This document shows positions 1 to 9,115 of a stretch of DNA of 64,000 nucleotides, in pieces; the first letter of the stretch is position 1, and each line of letters opens with the position of its first letter. The notes beneath the pieces are model-generated. The model was not told the DNA's origin. It saw nothing but the letters and a program-made list of their open reading frames with translations, and made no database searches. The translations under genes were made by a program, and so were the position numbers. The DNA is from VAZQ01 sp963785745. Lineage in GTDB: Bacteria; Pseudomonadota; Alphaproteobacteria; Rhizobiales; Xanthobacteraceae. The stretch lies in assembly GCA_963785745.1 (NCBI GenBank), contig CAWAWR010000029.1, positions 186,001 to 250,000 on the forward strand. The letters run 5' to 3'.

Positions 1-1
1 G

Positions 2-253
2 GCCCAGCCCGCCATCGTGTTCACCGGCTACATCCCGCCCGGTTCGCCCGCCGACCGCCTGGTGAAAAGCGGCCGCGCCAAATTCCTGCGCTGGAACGTG
101 CATCCGCGCCTCTCCGACAACATCGCGCAACTGCGCGCGACCGGCGCGGCGACGGTCATTCCGGCGTTCTGCGACAGCAAATTCCTGCCCGCGCTGCAGG
201 CGGCGCTGAAGCCGGCCAATGTGACGATGGATAAGGTCCTGACGCTGCTCTAG
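2..253 (+). CDS. MBL-fold metallo-hydrolase, C-terminal fragment
   Basis: Only the last 83 codons lie in the window; the reading frame is open at the left edge and ends with TAG at 251-253. The fragment reads IVFTGYIPPGSPADRL, then a WNVHPRLSDNIAQL segment and a VIPAFCD strand. In RNA-type and related metallo-beta-lactamase-fold hydrolases this is the region after the catalytic core where the last conserved His or Asp usually sits. None of the HxHxDH core is visible, so the class is an inference from the C-terminal pattern and the substrate is unknown. It is convergent with the hydantoinase gene, separated by a strong palindrome. Confidence 0.5.
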   Translation, partial: AQPAIVFTGYIPPGSPADRLVKSGRAKFLRWNVHPRLSDNIAQLRATGAATVIPAFCDSKFLPALQAALKPANVTMDKVLTLL

Positions 254-288
254 TCGCGCAAAGTTTGCTCAGACGAGCGGCAAGCTCC

Positions 289-317
289 GTCACCCTCCCC
301 TGGAGGGGGAGGGTGAC
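289..317. repeat. Perfect 12-bp palindrome between convergent genes
   Basis: The arms GTCACCCTCCCC and GGGGAGGGTGAC are exact inverse complements around a 5-base loop. It lies between the MBL-fold gene and the hydantoinase gene and could form a hairpin on either strand, so it may end transcription in both directions, though there is no T-run. The stop codon of the minus-strand hydantoinase (complement of 290-292) lies inside the palindrome, so the last residues of that protein are encoded by the repeat. Confidence 0.7.
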
Positions 318-2107
318 ACCGAGCAGTGGTCTAGGCGCGGTGCGCGGCGCTTCGCCGTGGCTTCCTTGTCGAGCGCGAACGTCTTCGGGTCGACCACGAC
401 GCCGTAGTGCTCGGCCGCGACCTCGGCCGACACGTAGCCCTGCCGCACGTCCTCCGCGACCTGCTCGGCCGGCCGCTCGTGCGGATCGCCGTAGCCGCCA
501 CCGCCGCCGGAGCGGATGCGATAGGCGTCGCCGGGCCGCAGCGGCGTCGACAGCACCTTGCCGTTCGGGAAGTCGGTCTTCCAGTTGCCGTCGCGGCGCA
601 GCCCGACCGAGTTGCCGGTGCCTTCGAGCCCGCCCTCGAGGCCCCACGGCCGGCAATGGGCGCGCTCGAACTGGGTGTTGAACACCATGTTGGTGCGCGC
701 GCGCACCACGCGCTCGACGCCGAGCCCGCCGCGATGGCGGCCGGCGCCGCCGGAATCCGGCACCAGCGCATAGCGCTCGACCACCAGCGGAAATTTCGCC
801 TCCGACTGCTCGTTCGGCGCGTTGTGGGTGTCGCCGTCGTTGATCGAGACCGTGCCGCCGACGCCGTCCTCGCTGCGCTTGGCGCCCCAGCCGCCGCCGA
901 GCGGACCGAAATTGGCGATGAAGAATTCCGACGTCTTCGGATTGATCCCGTGCAGGTGCGACAGCACGAGGTCGGCGTGATGGCCGGCGATGACGCGGCC
1001 CGGTATCGCTTTCGACAGCGCCTTGAACACGCTGTCGATGATGGTCATCGGATAGGTCATCCAGTAGCGCATCGGCGCCGGGCGCACAGCGCTCACGATC
1101 TTGCCAGGCGGCACGATCACCTTGAGGCTGCGGAACGCGCCGTCGTTGATCGGATAGTCGGTCGGCGAGGTCAGGCACTTGTAGGCGACCTGCGAGCAGG
1201 CGTAGCCGGTGGTGATGCCGGAATTGTAGAAACCCCTCACCTGCTTCGACACCTCGGAAAGATCGATGGTCATCTCGTCGCCCTTGACGATGACCTTGAC
1301 CTTGATCGGGATCGGCTTGCCGATCTCGACGCCGTCGTCGTCCATGTAGGACTCCGCCTCGTAGACGCCGTCGGGGATCGAGCGCGTGCGCTCGCGCGCC
1401 ATCGCCTCGGCATTGTCCATGATCGCCGCGATGGCGCCGGCGACCGCGTCGCCGCCGTAGCGGTCGAGCAGCTGGAGGAAGCGCCGCTCGCCGGTCTTCA
1501 CCGCCGTCACCTGCGCGCGCAGGTCGCCCATGGCGCGGGTCGGAATCCGCACGTTCTGGCGGATCATCGCGGTGAGCGTCTCGTTAACCTGGCCCTGATC
1601 GTGCAGCTTCATGATCGGGATCTGCAGGCCTTCCTGATAGATCTCCGTCGACATGCCGCCGAGATTGCCGCCGATGTCGAGCCAGTGCGCCATGCAGCAC
1701 GAGAAGCCGGCGAGCTTTCCTTCATGGAAGATCGGCAGCGTCAGCGTGACATGGTTGAGATGACTGCCGGTGAGATAGGCGTCGTTGGTGACGTAGATGT
1801 CGCCCGGACGCATGTTCTTGACGCCGAAATGCTTGATCTTGGCCTTCACCGTCTCCGACATGCCGCGGATGAACATCGGCAGCCCGATGCCGATCGAAAC
1901 GGTCTCGCCGTCCGGCGTGAAGAGGCCGGTGGTGAAGTCGAGCGCCTCATAGATGATGATGTTGTAGGCGGTGCGCATGAGGTTGGTCTTCATTTCCTCG
2001 GTCACCGCGATGACGCCGTTGCGCACGATCTCCGTCACCACGGGATCGGGCTTGCGGGGTCTTGCGGGCTTGCGCGCTGGTCTTTTTGTCTTCGCCATCG
2101 ACGTCAC
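290..2107 (-). CDS. Hydantoinase B/oxoprolinase family protein (HyuB-type)
   Basis: A 605-residue protein of the N-methylhydantoinase B family, whose members form the second subunit of ATP-dependent hydantoinase, oxoprolinase or acetone/acetophenone carboxylase-type enzymes. Family-typical stretches include LMRTAYNIIIYEALDFTTGL near the N-terminus, the GDIYVTNDAYLTGSHLNHVT segment and the Gly-rich FGPLGGGWGAKRSEDG near residue 400. The N-terminus carries a basic Lys/Arg/Pro-rich tail. GTG at 2107 is chosen because AGAGG sits 6 bases upstream; an ATG three codons in is too far from it. The last ten or so residues come from the 289-317 palindrome. The usual HyuA partner is not next to it; an LLM flavoenzyme lies upstream instead. 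Confidence 0.85.
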   Translation of the reverse strand: MTSMAKTKRPARKPARPRKPDPVVTEIVRNGVIAVTEEMKTNLMRTAYNIIIYEALDFTTGLFTPDGETVSIGIGLPMFIRGMSETVKAKIKHFGVKNMRPGDIYVTNDAYLTGSHLNHVTLTLPIFHEGKLAGFSCCMAHWLDIGGNLGGMSTEIYQEGLQIPIMKLHDQGQVNETLTAMIRQNVRIPTRAMGDLRAQVTAVKTGERRFLQLLDRYGGDAVAGAIAAIMDNAEAMARERTRSIPDGVYEAESYMDDDGVEIGKPIPIKVKVIVKGDEMTIDLSEVSKQVRGFYNSGITTGYACSQVAYKCLTSPTDYPINDGAFRSLKVIVPPGKIVSAVRPAPMRYWMTYPMTIIDSVFKALSKAIPGRVIAGHHADLVLSHLHGINPKTSEFFIANFGPLGGGWGAKRSEDGVGGTVSINDGDTHNAPNEQSEAKFPLVVERYALVPDSGGAGRHRGGLGVERVVRARTNMVFNTQFERAHCRPWGLEGGLEGTGNSVGLRRDGNWKTDFPNGKVLSTPLRPGDAYRIRSGGGGGYGDPHERPAEQVAEDVRQGYVSAEVAAEHYGVVVDPKTFALDKEATAKRRAPRLDHCSVSPSPSRGG

Positions 2108-2123
2108 GCAAATCCTCTCGTGT

Positions 2124-2143
2124 GTCCCCGCTTGCGCGGGGAC
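2124..2143. repeat. Short intergenic palindrome (GTCCCCGC type)
   Basis: GTCCCCGC and GCGGGGAC form perfect 8-bp arms around a TTGC loop in the 57-base gap between the LLM gene and the hydantoinase gene. The same arms recur at 58644-58663, so this is a dispersed element and not a private terminator. Confidence 0.7.
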
Positions 2144-2164
2144 GACAATATCCTATGCATAGCG

Positions 2165-3220
2165 CTATTCCGCTGCGCTCGCGACGCGCGGCTTGTCCGG
2201 ATTGAGCGCGGCGAGCCGCGGCGCGACCTCCGCCATGAAGCGCTCCATGGAGCGGCAGCGCTGCTCCAGCGTGCCCCAGTCCTTGCCGTAGATCAGCAGC
2301 AACGTCCCGAAGCCGCCGACCTCGTCATAGATGTTCTTGATGCCGGCATAGACGGTGTCGGGATCACCGCAGATGAAGAACCCGCGGTCGATCAGCTTCT
2401 CGAAGGTAAGATCGTCATTGCTGCCGCCCGGCGGGATCACGTGCTGCATGCGGTTGTAGGCGTGCTTGAGCTCCGCGTCGCGCAGGTCGCGCTTGGCCTG
2501 CGCAACCGAGTCGCAGACATAGACGACGCGGCCGACCCGCGCCCGGCTGCGCGCCGGTGCCGCGCCGCGCTTGTGCTCGGAGCTCATATAGATGCTCAGC
2601 ATCTCGCGGACCTGCGCCACCGTCGGCGTCCAGCTCATCAGCGGCAGGAAGCCTTTCTCGGCGGTCAACTCCAGCGTGGTGTCGCTGCGGCTGCAGGCGA
2701 TGCCGACCTCCATCTTGGTCATCGGCTTCGGAATGATGTGCCACTTCTCGCCCTGCCAGACCGTGCCGTTCCAGTCGAACGGCTCCGGCGCCTCCCAGGC
2801 CTTCAGGATCAGGTCCACCGCCTCGCGGAACATGGTGCGCGGGTCGTGCACCAGCGTGCCGCGCTGCTTGTTGCTCTGCGCATTGATGCCGACGCCGAAG
2901 CCGGCGATGTAGCGGCCGTCGGTAAGATGGTCGCAGACCGCGCAGTCGGTCGCGATCTGCAGCGGATGGAAGAACGGCAGCGGGCGGATGCCGGGCCCCA
3001 TCCTGATCTGCTTGGTCAGCGCGGCAGCCTTGCAGATGAAGAGATCGGCCGAAGGAAGCTGGTCCGGACGCTGATATGCCAGGAAAGTGCCGTGCTCGCT
3101 GATCCAGGCTTCCGAAATTCCGAGCCGATCGGCTAGGATGATCTCATGCAAGTCCTCGTCATAGCTGGTTTTCGCCAGCGCGTTGTTGCGGTTGCCGTTC
3201 GAGAACAGGCCGATCTGCAT
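2165..3220 (-). CDS. LLM-class flavin-dependent oxidoreductase
   Basis: A 351-residue luciferase-like monooxygenase (bacterial luciferase/alkanesulfonate monooxygenase TIM-barrel fold) expected to use reduced flavin supplied by a separate reductase. Visible hallmarks are the N-terminal strand MQIGLFSNG, the EAWISEHGTF segment, LTKQIRMGPGIRPLPFFHPL with the conserved HPL, and GRYIAGFGVGIN. The ATG at 3220 is preferred because GGGGAG lies 6 bases upstream; the adjacent ATG at 3223 would have only 3 bases of spacing. It probably shares a transcript with the downstream hydantoinase gene. It is divergent from the PrpD operon across about 65 bases. The substrate cannot be read from sequence. Confidence 0.9.
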   Translation of the reverse strand: MQIGLFSNGNRNNALAKTSYDEDLHEIILADRLGISEAWISEHGTFLAYQRPDQLPSADLFICKAAALTKQIRMGPGIRPLPFFHPLQIATDCAVCDHLTDGRYIAGFGVGINAQSNKQRGTLVHDPRTMFREAVDLILKAWEAPEPFDWNGTVWQGEKWHIIPKPMTKMEVGIACSRSDTTLELTAEKGFLPLMSWTPTVAQVREMLSIYMSSEHKRGAAPARSRARVGRVVYVCDSVAQAKRDLRDAELKHAYNRMQHVIPPGGSNDDLTFEKLIDRGFFICGDPDTVYAGIKNIYDEVGGFGTLLLIYGKDWGTLEQRCRSMERFMAEVAPRLAALNPDKPRVASAAE

Positions 3221-3288
3221 CATCGTCTCCCCAATAACCATCAATCGTCGGTCTTGTGCCGTCGGGCTGTCAAGCAGCCGGAGCGTTC

Positions 3289-4599
3289 ATGAGCGTCATC
3301 CGGGAGCTTTCCGCCTTTGTCGTAGGCGCCTCGGCCGCAAAGCTGCCGGCCGACGAGAACGCCATGCTGCGCCGGCATGTGGCCGATACGCTGGTCGCGG
3401 CCGTCGCGGGCGCACAGACCACGGAGGGCCGCGCGCTGCGCAAGGTGGTGCTGCGCACCTCGGCTGCCGACGCCGCCGGCCTGCTGGCCGCCGTGGTCCG
3501 GCATACCGAGATCGACGACATCCATACCCGCTCGTGCACGACGCCGTCCTCCGTGACCGTTCCGACGGCGCTGGTGCTTGCTGGCGAATATGACAGCTAC
3601 GACGCCGACACCGTCGCCAGCGCGATCTGGATCGGCACCGAGCTGATGACCCGGCTCGGCGTCGCCATCGACGGCGCGCGCATCCTCTACCGCGGACTGT
3701 GGCCGACCTACTTCACCGCGCCGCTGGGAGCGGCCGCGATCGCGGCACGCATGCTGCATCTCAGCGAAGAGCAGACCGCGCATGCGCTCTCGCTCGCGTT
3801 GATGCTGTCGGCCGGACGCTCCGGACGTTTCCACGGCGCGCTGCCGGGGCGCTCGGTGATCCTGGCGATGGCGGTCGCGAACGGGGTTCGTGCGGCGCAG
3901 GCCGCCAAAGATGGCGTCGGCGGCGACCCGGCACTGCTCGACGGACCGTGGCTCAAGGACGCGCACGGGATCGACGCCAAGGTCGAAGCGCTAACCGCGG
4001 GCCTCGGCAGCGGCAGCATCTATCCGCAGATGACGATCAAGCCGTTCTGCTCGGCCAAGCAGGCCATTGCCGCGGTCGAGGCTTTCACGTCGATCATCGA
4101 CGGCGGCGTCTCACCGGATGCGATCACCAAGGTCTTAGTGCGCGTGCCGCCGCCCTATTCCCGCATGGTCGCGATGAAGCCGGAAGCAGGCGCACGCGCC
4201 TCAACCATCGTCAGCGCCGCGTTCCAGATCGGGCTCGCGGCGTATCACCGCGAGCGGCTCTACGACATCGAACGCGCCGATGCGATGAAGGAGACGTCAG
4301 CGCTCGCCTTGGCCGGCAAGGTCGAGATCGTCGCGGATGATTCGCTGCTCGAATTCTTCCCCGCGACCTTTCCGGCCGAAGTCGAGGTGACCGCCGGCGG
4401 CAAGACGCTGCGCCAGCGTGTCACCGCCGCCGATGGCGATCCCGGCCGCGCGCTCGACGATGCGGCGCTTGCCGACAAGGCGCAGCGTATCCTCGGCCAT
4501 GTATCGACGGAGATCATCCAGGCAGGCTTGAACGGCTTCCAAAGCGAAGAAAGCTGCAAGCGCCTCGCCGACGCGATGTGGCAAGCTACAATGGATTGA
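3289..4599 (+). CDS. MmgE/PrpD family protein
   Basis: A 436-residue member of the 2-methylcitrate dehydratase/cis-aconitate decarboxylase/iminodisuccinate epimerase superfamily, which acts on polycarboxylic acids in the cytoplasm. It shows the all-helical N-terminal domain with RRHVADTLVAAVAG, the TRSCTTPSSVTVPTAL stretch where the family carries its conserved HP-type active-site loop, and the C-terminal segment QMTIKPFCSAKQAIAAVEAF that matches the family's YPCC-like motif. ATG at 3289 follows GGAG. It is the first gene of a five-gene operon with an aldolase, a ThDP enzyme, a deacetylase and a receptor. The closer paralogue of known PrpD proteins is the gene at 35120, so this copy is the more divergent one. 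Confidence 0.8.
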   Translation: MSVIRELSAFVVGASAAKLPADENAMLRRHVADTLVAAVAGAQTTEGRALRKVVLRTSAADAAGLLAAVVRHTEIDDIHTRSCTTPSSVTVPTALVLAGEYDSYDADTVASAIWIGTELMTRLGVAIDGARILYRGLWPTYFTAPLGAAAIAARMLHLSEEQTAHALSLALMLSAGRSGRFHGALPGRSVILAMAVANGVRAAQAAKDGVGGDPALLDGPWLKDAHGIDAKVEALTAGLGSGSIYPQMTIKPFCSAKQAIAAVEAFTSIIDGGVSPDAITKVLVRVPPPYSRMVAMKPEAGARASTIVSAAFQIGLAAYHRERLYDIERADAMKETSALALAGKVEIVADDSLLEFFPATFPAEVEVTAGGKTLRQRVTAADGDPGRALDDAALADKAQRILGHVSTEIIQAGLNGFQSEESCKRLADAMWQATMD

Positions 4600-4636
4600 A
4601 CAAAAGCAGCAATGACGATGCGAGCGGGAGGACTAT

Positions 4637-5434
4637 GTGGCGAAGCGTAGCAAGAGCACAAAAAAAAGTACTTCAAAGAAGAGTAGCGTAGGCTCCACCA
4701 ACGCTGCGCTGAAGGCCGTGATCGACGACCTCGTCGCCGGCAACCGCATCCTCTACAACGAAGATATCGTCGACGGCTACGGCCACATCAGCGCCCGCGA
4801 TCCGCGCGACCCGAGCCGGTTCCTGCTGTCGCGGGCGCGCGCGCCGGGCCTCGTGGTCGCCGCCGACATCATGGAATTCGGGATGGACGGCGAACCGGTC
4901 AAGGACGACGGCACGCCGATCTATTCCGAGCGCTTCATCCATTCCGAGATCTACAAGGCGCGGCCGGACGTGAACTCGGTCGTGCACACGCACTCTCCGA
5001 CTGTGGTACCGTTCAGCGTCACCAGCGAGCCGCTCCTGCCCATCCGCGCGGGCTTCTTCTATCCGGAGGTGCCGGTGTTCGATACTCGCGACGCCGCCGG
5101 CTGGACCGACCTGCTGATATCGAACCCGATGCTCGGGAAGGCGCTGGCCGAAAAGCTGGGCAACAATTCGGTGGTGCTGCTGCGCGGCCATGGCAACGCG
5201 GTGGTGGCGCCGGACGTGAGGGTCGCGGTCTATCGCGCGATCTACACCGAAGCCAATGCCAAGCTGCTGTTGCAGGCGAAAATGCTGGGCGGGCCGATCA
5301 AGTATCTGGCGCCGGAAGAGGCTGCGCTCATGAACACATCGCGCATCCTGAAACGGCCCGGCCATGGCAGCGACCGCATCTGGGAGCTCCTGAAGTCGGA
5401 AGCGATGGGCCCCTCAAGCAAGCGCGGGCGCTAA
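4637..5434 (+). CDS. Class II aldolase/adducin family protein
   Basis: A 265-residue protein of the fuculose-phosphate aldolase/adducin head fold. The zinc-binding histidines are visible: HTH in the SVVHTHSPTVVPF segment near residue 115 and the third in LLRGHGNAVV near residue 180. A Lys/Ser/Thr-rich leader of about 20 residues precedes the domain. The GTG start at 4637 is supported by GGGAGGA 4 bases upstream; an ATG at 4635 is out of frame. It is separated by one base from the following ThDP gene, which implies translational coupling. Aldolase, epimerase or decarboxylase activity are all possible in this fold. Confidence 0.85.
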   Translation: MAKRSKSTKKSTSKKSSVGSTNAALKAVIDDLVAGNRILYNEDIVDGYGHISARDPRDPSRFLLSRARAPGLVVAADIMEFGMDGEPVKDDGTPIYSERFIHSEIYKARPDVNSVVHTHSPTVVPFSVTSEPLLPIRAGFFYPEVPVFDTRDAAGWTDLLISNPMLGKALAEKLGNNSVVLLRGHGNAVVAPDVRVAVYRAIYTEANAKLLLQAKMLGGPIKYLAPEEAALMNTSRILKRPGHGSDRIWELLKSEAMGPSSKRGR

Positions 5435-5435
5435 C

Positions 5436-7109
5436 ATGCCTACCGTTTCCGACATTGTCGCGACCACACTCGCCGCCTACGACACCAAGCACTTCTTCTG
5501 CATGATGGGCGGCGACCACGACTTGTGGATGTCGCTGCACGACGCGAAGATCCGGCTGATCAATTGCCGCAGCGAAAGCGGCGCGGTCTACATGGCCGAC
5601 GGCTATGCGCGGGTCACCGGCAAGCCGGGCTTCGTCTACGGCCAGCGCGGACCGGGCGTCTCCAACGTCGCGGGCGCGCTTGCCGACGCGCTGTGGGCGT
5701 CGAGCCCGGTGATCTCGCTCACCTCATCGATTGCGATGAGTTCGCGCGACCGCTTCGAATACCAGGAGCTCGACGGGCTGCCGCTGCACGCGGGCGTGAC
5801 GCGCTGGAACAAGACCGTGTCCTCCCCCGACCGTGCCGCGGCGATGCTGCGGGCGGCGATCCGTATCGCCACCGGCACGCCGCCGGGTCCGGTGCATCTC
5901 GAAATCCCGGCCGACATGTTCCGCGCCGACGCCGATGCCCACGACGCCTATCGCGAGAACAATGTCGGCCACGTCAACGATCGCCGCGTCGTCCCGGACC
6001 GCGCGGACGTCGCTCGCATGGTGGACCTCCTCACCCAAGCCGAACGGCCGCTGATCGTGGCCGGCGGGGGCGTGATCATGTCCGAGGCCTGGGACGCCCT
6101 CACCGCCTTTGCCGAAGCGCTCAGCATCCCAGTCGCGACCACGCTCGGCGGCAAGGGCGCGATCGATGCCGCCCACGATCTCGCGGTCGGCGTGATCGGC
6201 CGCAATTCCTCGAAGGTCGGCAACGACGCCGTGCGCGACGCCGACATGATTCTGGCGATCGGCACCCGCCTCGGCGGGCTCGCCACCCATCGCTGGACGC
6301 TGCCGTTCGGCGAGAAGCGGCTGATCCAGGTCGATTCCGACGCCCAGATCATCGGTCACAACTATCCGACCGAGCTGGGCGTGATCGGGGATGCGAAGCT
6401 CACCTTAGAGGCGGCGCTGGCGACGATGGACGAGCGCAAGCTGCGACGCGCCCGTGGCGCCTGGGCCAAGGAGATCACCAAACGCGTCGCCACCTGGCGC
6501 GGCCATGCAGCGGCGCTCGCCGAGGAGAAGCCGAACGACGGCATCCATCCAGCAGACGTCGTCGCGCGGCTGCGCGAGGTGATGGCGCCCGAAGACCTGA
6601 TCGCGGCCGACACCGGTGCTCATGGCGGCTGGGTCGGCGCGCTGTTCCCGGTCCAGGCCGGCCGCAGCATGGTGCGCGCCAACGGCTCGCTCGGCTGGGT
6701 GTTCCCCGGCGCCATGGGCGCGGCGCTGGCGTCGCCGCAGCGCCGCACGGTCGCGGTCTCCGGCGACGGCGGCATGCTCTATCACATCGCCGAATTCGAG
6801 ACGGCGCTGCGCTGCGACATCCCGATCGTCGCGGTGGTGCTCAACAATGCGAGCCTGGCGTCCGAGCGCCATACCCAGGAGAGCCGCTACAAGCGCGTCA
6901 TCACCGAGGTCTGCGACTACCGTGACGTCGATTTCGCCGCGGTCGCGCGCGCTTTCGGCGCGCTTGGCACGCGCGTCGAGGATCGCGCCGACCTGCGTGA
7001 CGCGGTGCGCGACGCGCTCAAAGCCAATGTGCCGGCACTGATCGATGTGCGCGTCAGCCGCGACGCGCATTCGCCATCGGCCAACAACGACAAGACAAGG
7101 CTGGTCTAA
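5436..7109 (+). CDS. ThDP-dependent enzyme, acetolactate synthase-like
   Basis: A 557-residue thiamine diphosphate enzyme with the three-domain layout of the acetohydroxyacid synthase/benzoylformate decarboxylase superfamily. The activating Glu is at residue 47 (SES, then GAVYMADGYA). The central domain has the LIVAGGGVIMSEAWDAL strand-turn. The cofactor motif starts at GDG (residues 443-445) and ends with the LNN pair about 25 residues later. It is not a housekeeping ilvB: it lacks a small subunit neighbour and sits between a class II aldolase and a deacetylase. It may decarboxylate or ligate a 2-oxo acid made by that pathway. Confidence 0.88.
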   Translation: MPTVSDIVATTLAAYDTKHFFCMMGGDHDLWMSLHDAKIRLINCRSESGAVYMADGYARVTGKPGFVYGQRGPGVSNVAGALADALWASSPVISLTSSIAMSSRDRFEYQELDGLPLHAGVTRWNKTVSSPDRAAAMLRAAIRIATGTPPGPVHLEIPADMFRADADAHDAYRENNVGHVNDRRVVPDRADVARMVDLLTQAERPLIVAGGGVIMSEAWDALTAFAEALSIPVATTLGGKGAIDAAHDLAVGVIGRNSSKVGNDAVRDADMILAIGTRLGGLATHRWTLPFGEKRLIQVDSDAQIIGHNYPTELGVIGDAKLTLEAALATMDERKLRRARGAWAKEITKRVATWRGHAAALAEEKPNDGIHPADVVARLREVMAPEDLIAADTGAHGGWVGALFPVQAGRSMVRANGSLGWVFPGAMGAALASPQRRTVAVSGDGGMLYHIAEFETALRCDIPIVAVVLNNASLASERHTQESRYKRVITEVCDYRDVDFAAVARAFGALGTRVEDRADLRDAVRDALKANVPALIDVRVSRDAHSPSANNDKTRLV

Positions 7110-7125
7110 GAAAAAAGGAAACGAC

Positions 7126-8085
7126 ATGTACAAGTGCAAATTCGCGTGGCCGAACGGGGCGAACATCGCCGTGGTCTTCAACATGTCGTGGGAGACGTGG
7201 GAACGGCGGCTCGGCACCAACCAGAACAACCAGGTGACCTCCGAGCGCGTGCCGGCCGATGCGAAATACGCGCGCGGCATGCGCTGGATCTACGAACACG
7301 CCTTCGCCGAAACCGGCGGCATGCAGCGCCTGCTCGACATGTGGAGGCGCCACGGCATCAAGACCAGTTGCTACGCCGACGGCCACACCGTGACGCTGTT
7401 CCCCGAGCTCGCCAAGCAGGTGGCGGCCGACGGCCACGAGCTCATCGTGCAGGGCTGGGAGCACAATTACTTCTACGACATGACGGTCGAAGAGCAGGCG
7501 AAATCGCTCGACGACACCATCGCGGCGTTCAAGAAGCTCGGCATCACGGCGACCGGCTTCTCGAGCCCGGGCGGACACGTCACCGCCGAAACTTATCCGA
7601 TGTGCGCGGAGCGCGGGTTCAAATACGTGGTCGGCCTGCGCAATGCCGACGTGCCCTTCATCATCCGCTACGGCAACCGCAAGGTCGTCGGCATGACGAG
7701 CTATGCGATCTCCGATTTCTCGACCTACAAGGGCGCCAACACTCCGCGCGACGTCGCCGGCATGTGGCGCGACTGCTTCGACGCGCTCTACGACGAAGGC
7801 GAGCGCGGGCACCCGAAGATGCTGGCCTACGGCACGCATCCGATCATCGCGCACGGGCATCGCACGCGCGTGGTCGAGGACCTGATCCGCTACGTGAAAA
7901 GCCGCCCGAAGGTGTGGATCGCCACCCGCGGCGAGATCGCCGACTGGATGCTGCAGAACTATCCCGACCACGACCTCGCCGCCTTCTATCCGGAGGCGGT
8001 GAATTCCGACAAATACTATGGGCTGCAGATCGGCCTCGGCGGCGAAGAGGCGGAGAAGGAAGCGCTGAGCTACCGGAGGAAGTAG
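7126..8085 (+). CDS. Polysaccharide deacetylase family protein (NodB homology, PuuE-like)
   Basis: A 319-residue cytoplasmic NodB-homology protein without signal peptide, more like the PuuE allantoinase/PgdA subgroup than true cell-wall deacetylases. It has VVFNMSWETWE where the classical TFDDG strand sits, GHELIVQGWEHNYF matching the His-containing second motif, FSSPGG as the third motif and YGTHPIIAHGHR near the C-terminus. PuuE-type enzymes hydrolyse C-N bonds of small molecules, so an amide or ureide substrate is more likely than a glycan. ATG at 7126 follows AAAGGAAA; upstream in-frame starts lie inside the preceding gene. One base separates it from the receptor gene. Confidence 0.85.
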   Translation: MYKCKFAWPNGANIAVVFNMSWETWERRLGTNQNNQVTSERVPADAKYARGMRWIYEHAFAETGGMQRLLDMWRRHGIKTSCYADGHTVTLFPELAKQVAADGHELIVQGWEHNYFYDMTVEEQAKSLDDTIAAFKKLGITATGFSSPGGHVTAETYPMCAERGFKYVVGLRNADVPFIIRYGNRKVVGMTSYAISDFSTYKGANTPRDVAGMWRDCFDALYDEGERGHPKMLAYGTHPIIAHGHRTRVVEDLIRYVKSRPKVWIATRGEIADWMLQNYPDHDLAAFYPEAVNSDKYYGLQIGLGGEEAEKEALSYRRK

Positions 8086-8086
8086 C

Positions 8087-9115
8087 ATGCGTATTGCCAC
8101 GACGCTCATTGGACTCGCCCTCGCGGCTGCTGCGTCGAGCGCCCACGCGCAGGACACCGTCGCCGATTTCTATCGCGGCAAGACGGTCACGCTGCAGGTC
8201 GGCTCCGAGCCGGGCGGCGGCTACGACGTCGTCGGGCGCACCGTCGCGCGCTTCATGGGCAAGTACATCCCGGGCGCGCCGAACCTGATCGTGCAGAACG
8301 TGCCCGGCGGCGGGAGCCTGCGCCTCGCCAACCAGATGTACAACGTCGCGCCGCGCGACGGCACGCTGTTCGGCCTCGCCAGCAACGGCATGCCGACGAC
8401 GCCCCTGCTCTCGCCCGAAGCCGCGCATTTCGACCCGACGCGCTTCATCTTCATCGGCAGCACCAGCCGCGAGATCGAGGTGATGGTGGTATGGCATGAA
8501 GCGCCGGTGAAGACCCTCGACGACATCTTCACCAAGGAGATGATCGTCGGCACCTCGGCACCGGGCAGCGCGACGCGCGATTTTCCGATCGTGCTCAACG
8601 CGGTGCTCGGGACCAAGTTCAAGATCGTCGGCGGCTATGTCGGCGCCGGTGCGATCAAGATCGCGATGCAGCGCGGCGAGGTGCATTCGAACGTCGCGCT
8701 TGCCTGGGGCAGCGCCAAGACCAGCTATGGCGATCTCCTGCGCGCCAAGCAGATCAACGTGGTGGCGAAATACAGCCCCACGACCGATCCCGAGCTTGCC
8801 AGCGTACCGATGATGCCGCCGGCCAAGACCGAGGCCGACCGCCAGATCTTGCAGATTCTCTATTCGCGCGAGGCCTATGGCCGGCCGTTCTTCACGCCGC
8901 CGGGCGTTCCGGCGGATCGCGCAGCCGCGCTGCGCAAGGCCTTCATGGACACCATGAACGACCCGGAATTCCGCCAGGAGGCGAAATTACGCACGGTCGA
9001 GGTCGAGCCGATCGCCGGCGAAGAGCTCGCGGCGCTCACACGGCAACTGGTCACTATCCCGGCCGACGTGGTGGCGCGGGCGCGCAAGCTGCTCGGCCCG
9101 AGCGGCACCAAATAG
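8087..9115 (+). CDS. Bug/TctC-type solute receptor, FYxGKTVTL subfamily
   Basis: A 342-residue periplasmic substrate-binding protein. The signal peptide ends at SSAHAQ. It belongs to the divergent Bug subgroup recognised by FYRGKTVTLQVG, GGGYDVVGR and GKYIPGAPNLIVQNVPGGGS. Bug receptors bind carboxylates such as Asp, Glu, nicotinate or terephthalate with a type II periplasmic-binding fold. They normally serve TctAB permeases or signalling, and neither partner is in the window. It closes the PrpD-aldolase-ThDP-deacetylase operon, so it probably binds that pathway's substrate. Confidence 0.88.
   Translation: MRIATTLIGLALAAAASSAHAQDTVADFYRGKTVTLQVGSEPGGGYDVVGRTVARFMGKYIPGAPNLIVQNVPGGGSLRLANQMYNVAPRDGTLFGLASNGMPTTPLLSPEAAHFDPTRFIFIGSTSREIEVMVVWHEAPVKTLDDIFTKEMIVGTSAPGSATRDFPIVLNAVLGTKFKIVGGYVGAGAIKIAMQRGEVHSNVALAWGSAKTSYGDLLRAKQINVVAKYSPTTDPELASVPMMPPAKTEADRQILQILYSREAYGRPFFTPPGVPADRAAALRKAFMDTMNDPEFRQEAKLRTVEVEPIAGEELAALTRQLVTIPADVVARARKLLGPSGTK

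Noticed and set aside
407..3136. A 909-codon open frame on the plus strand
   Set aside because: Antisense to the hydantoinase and LLM genes, with the same Arg/His-rich composition and no recognisable motif.
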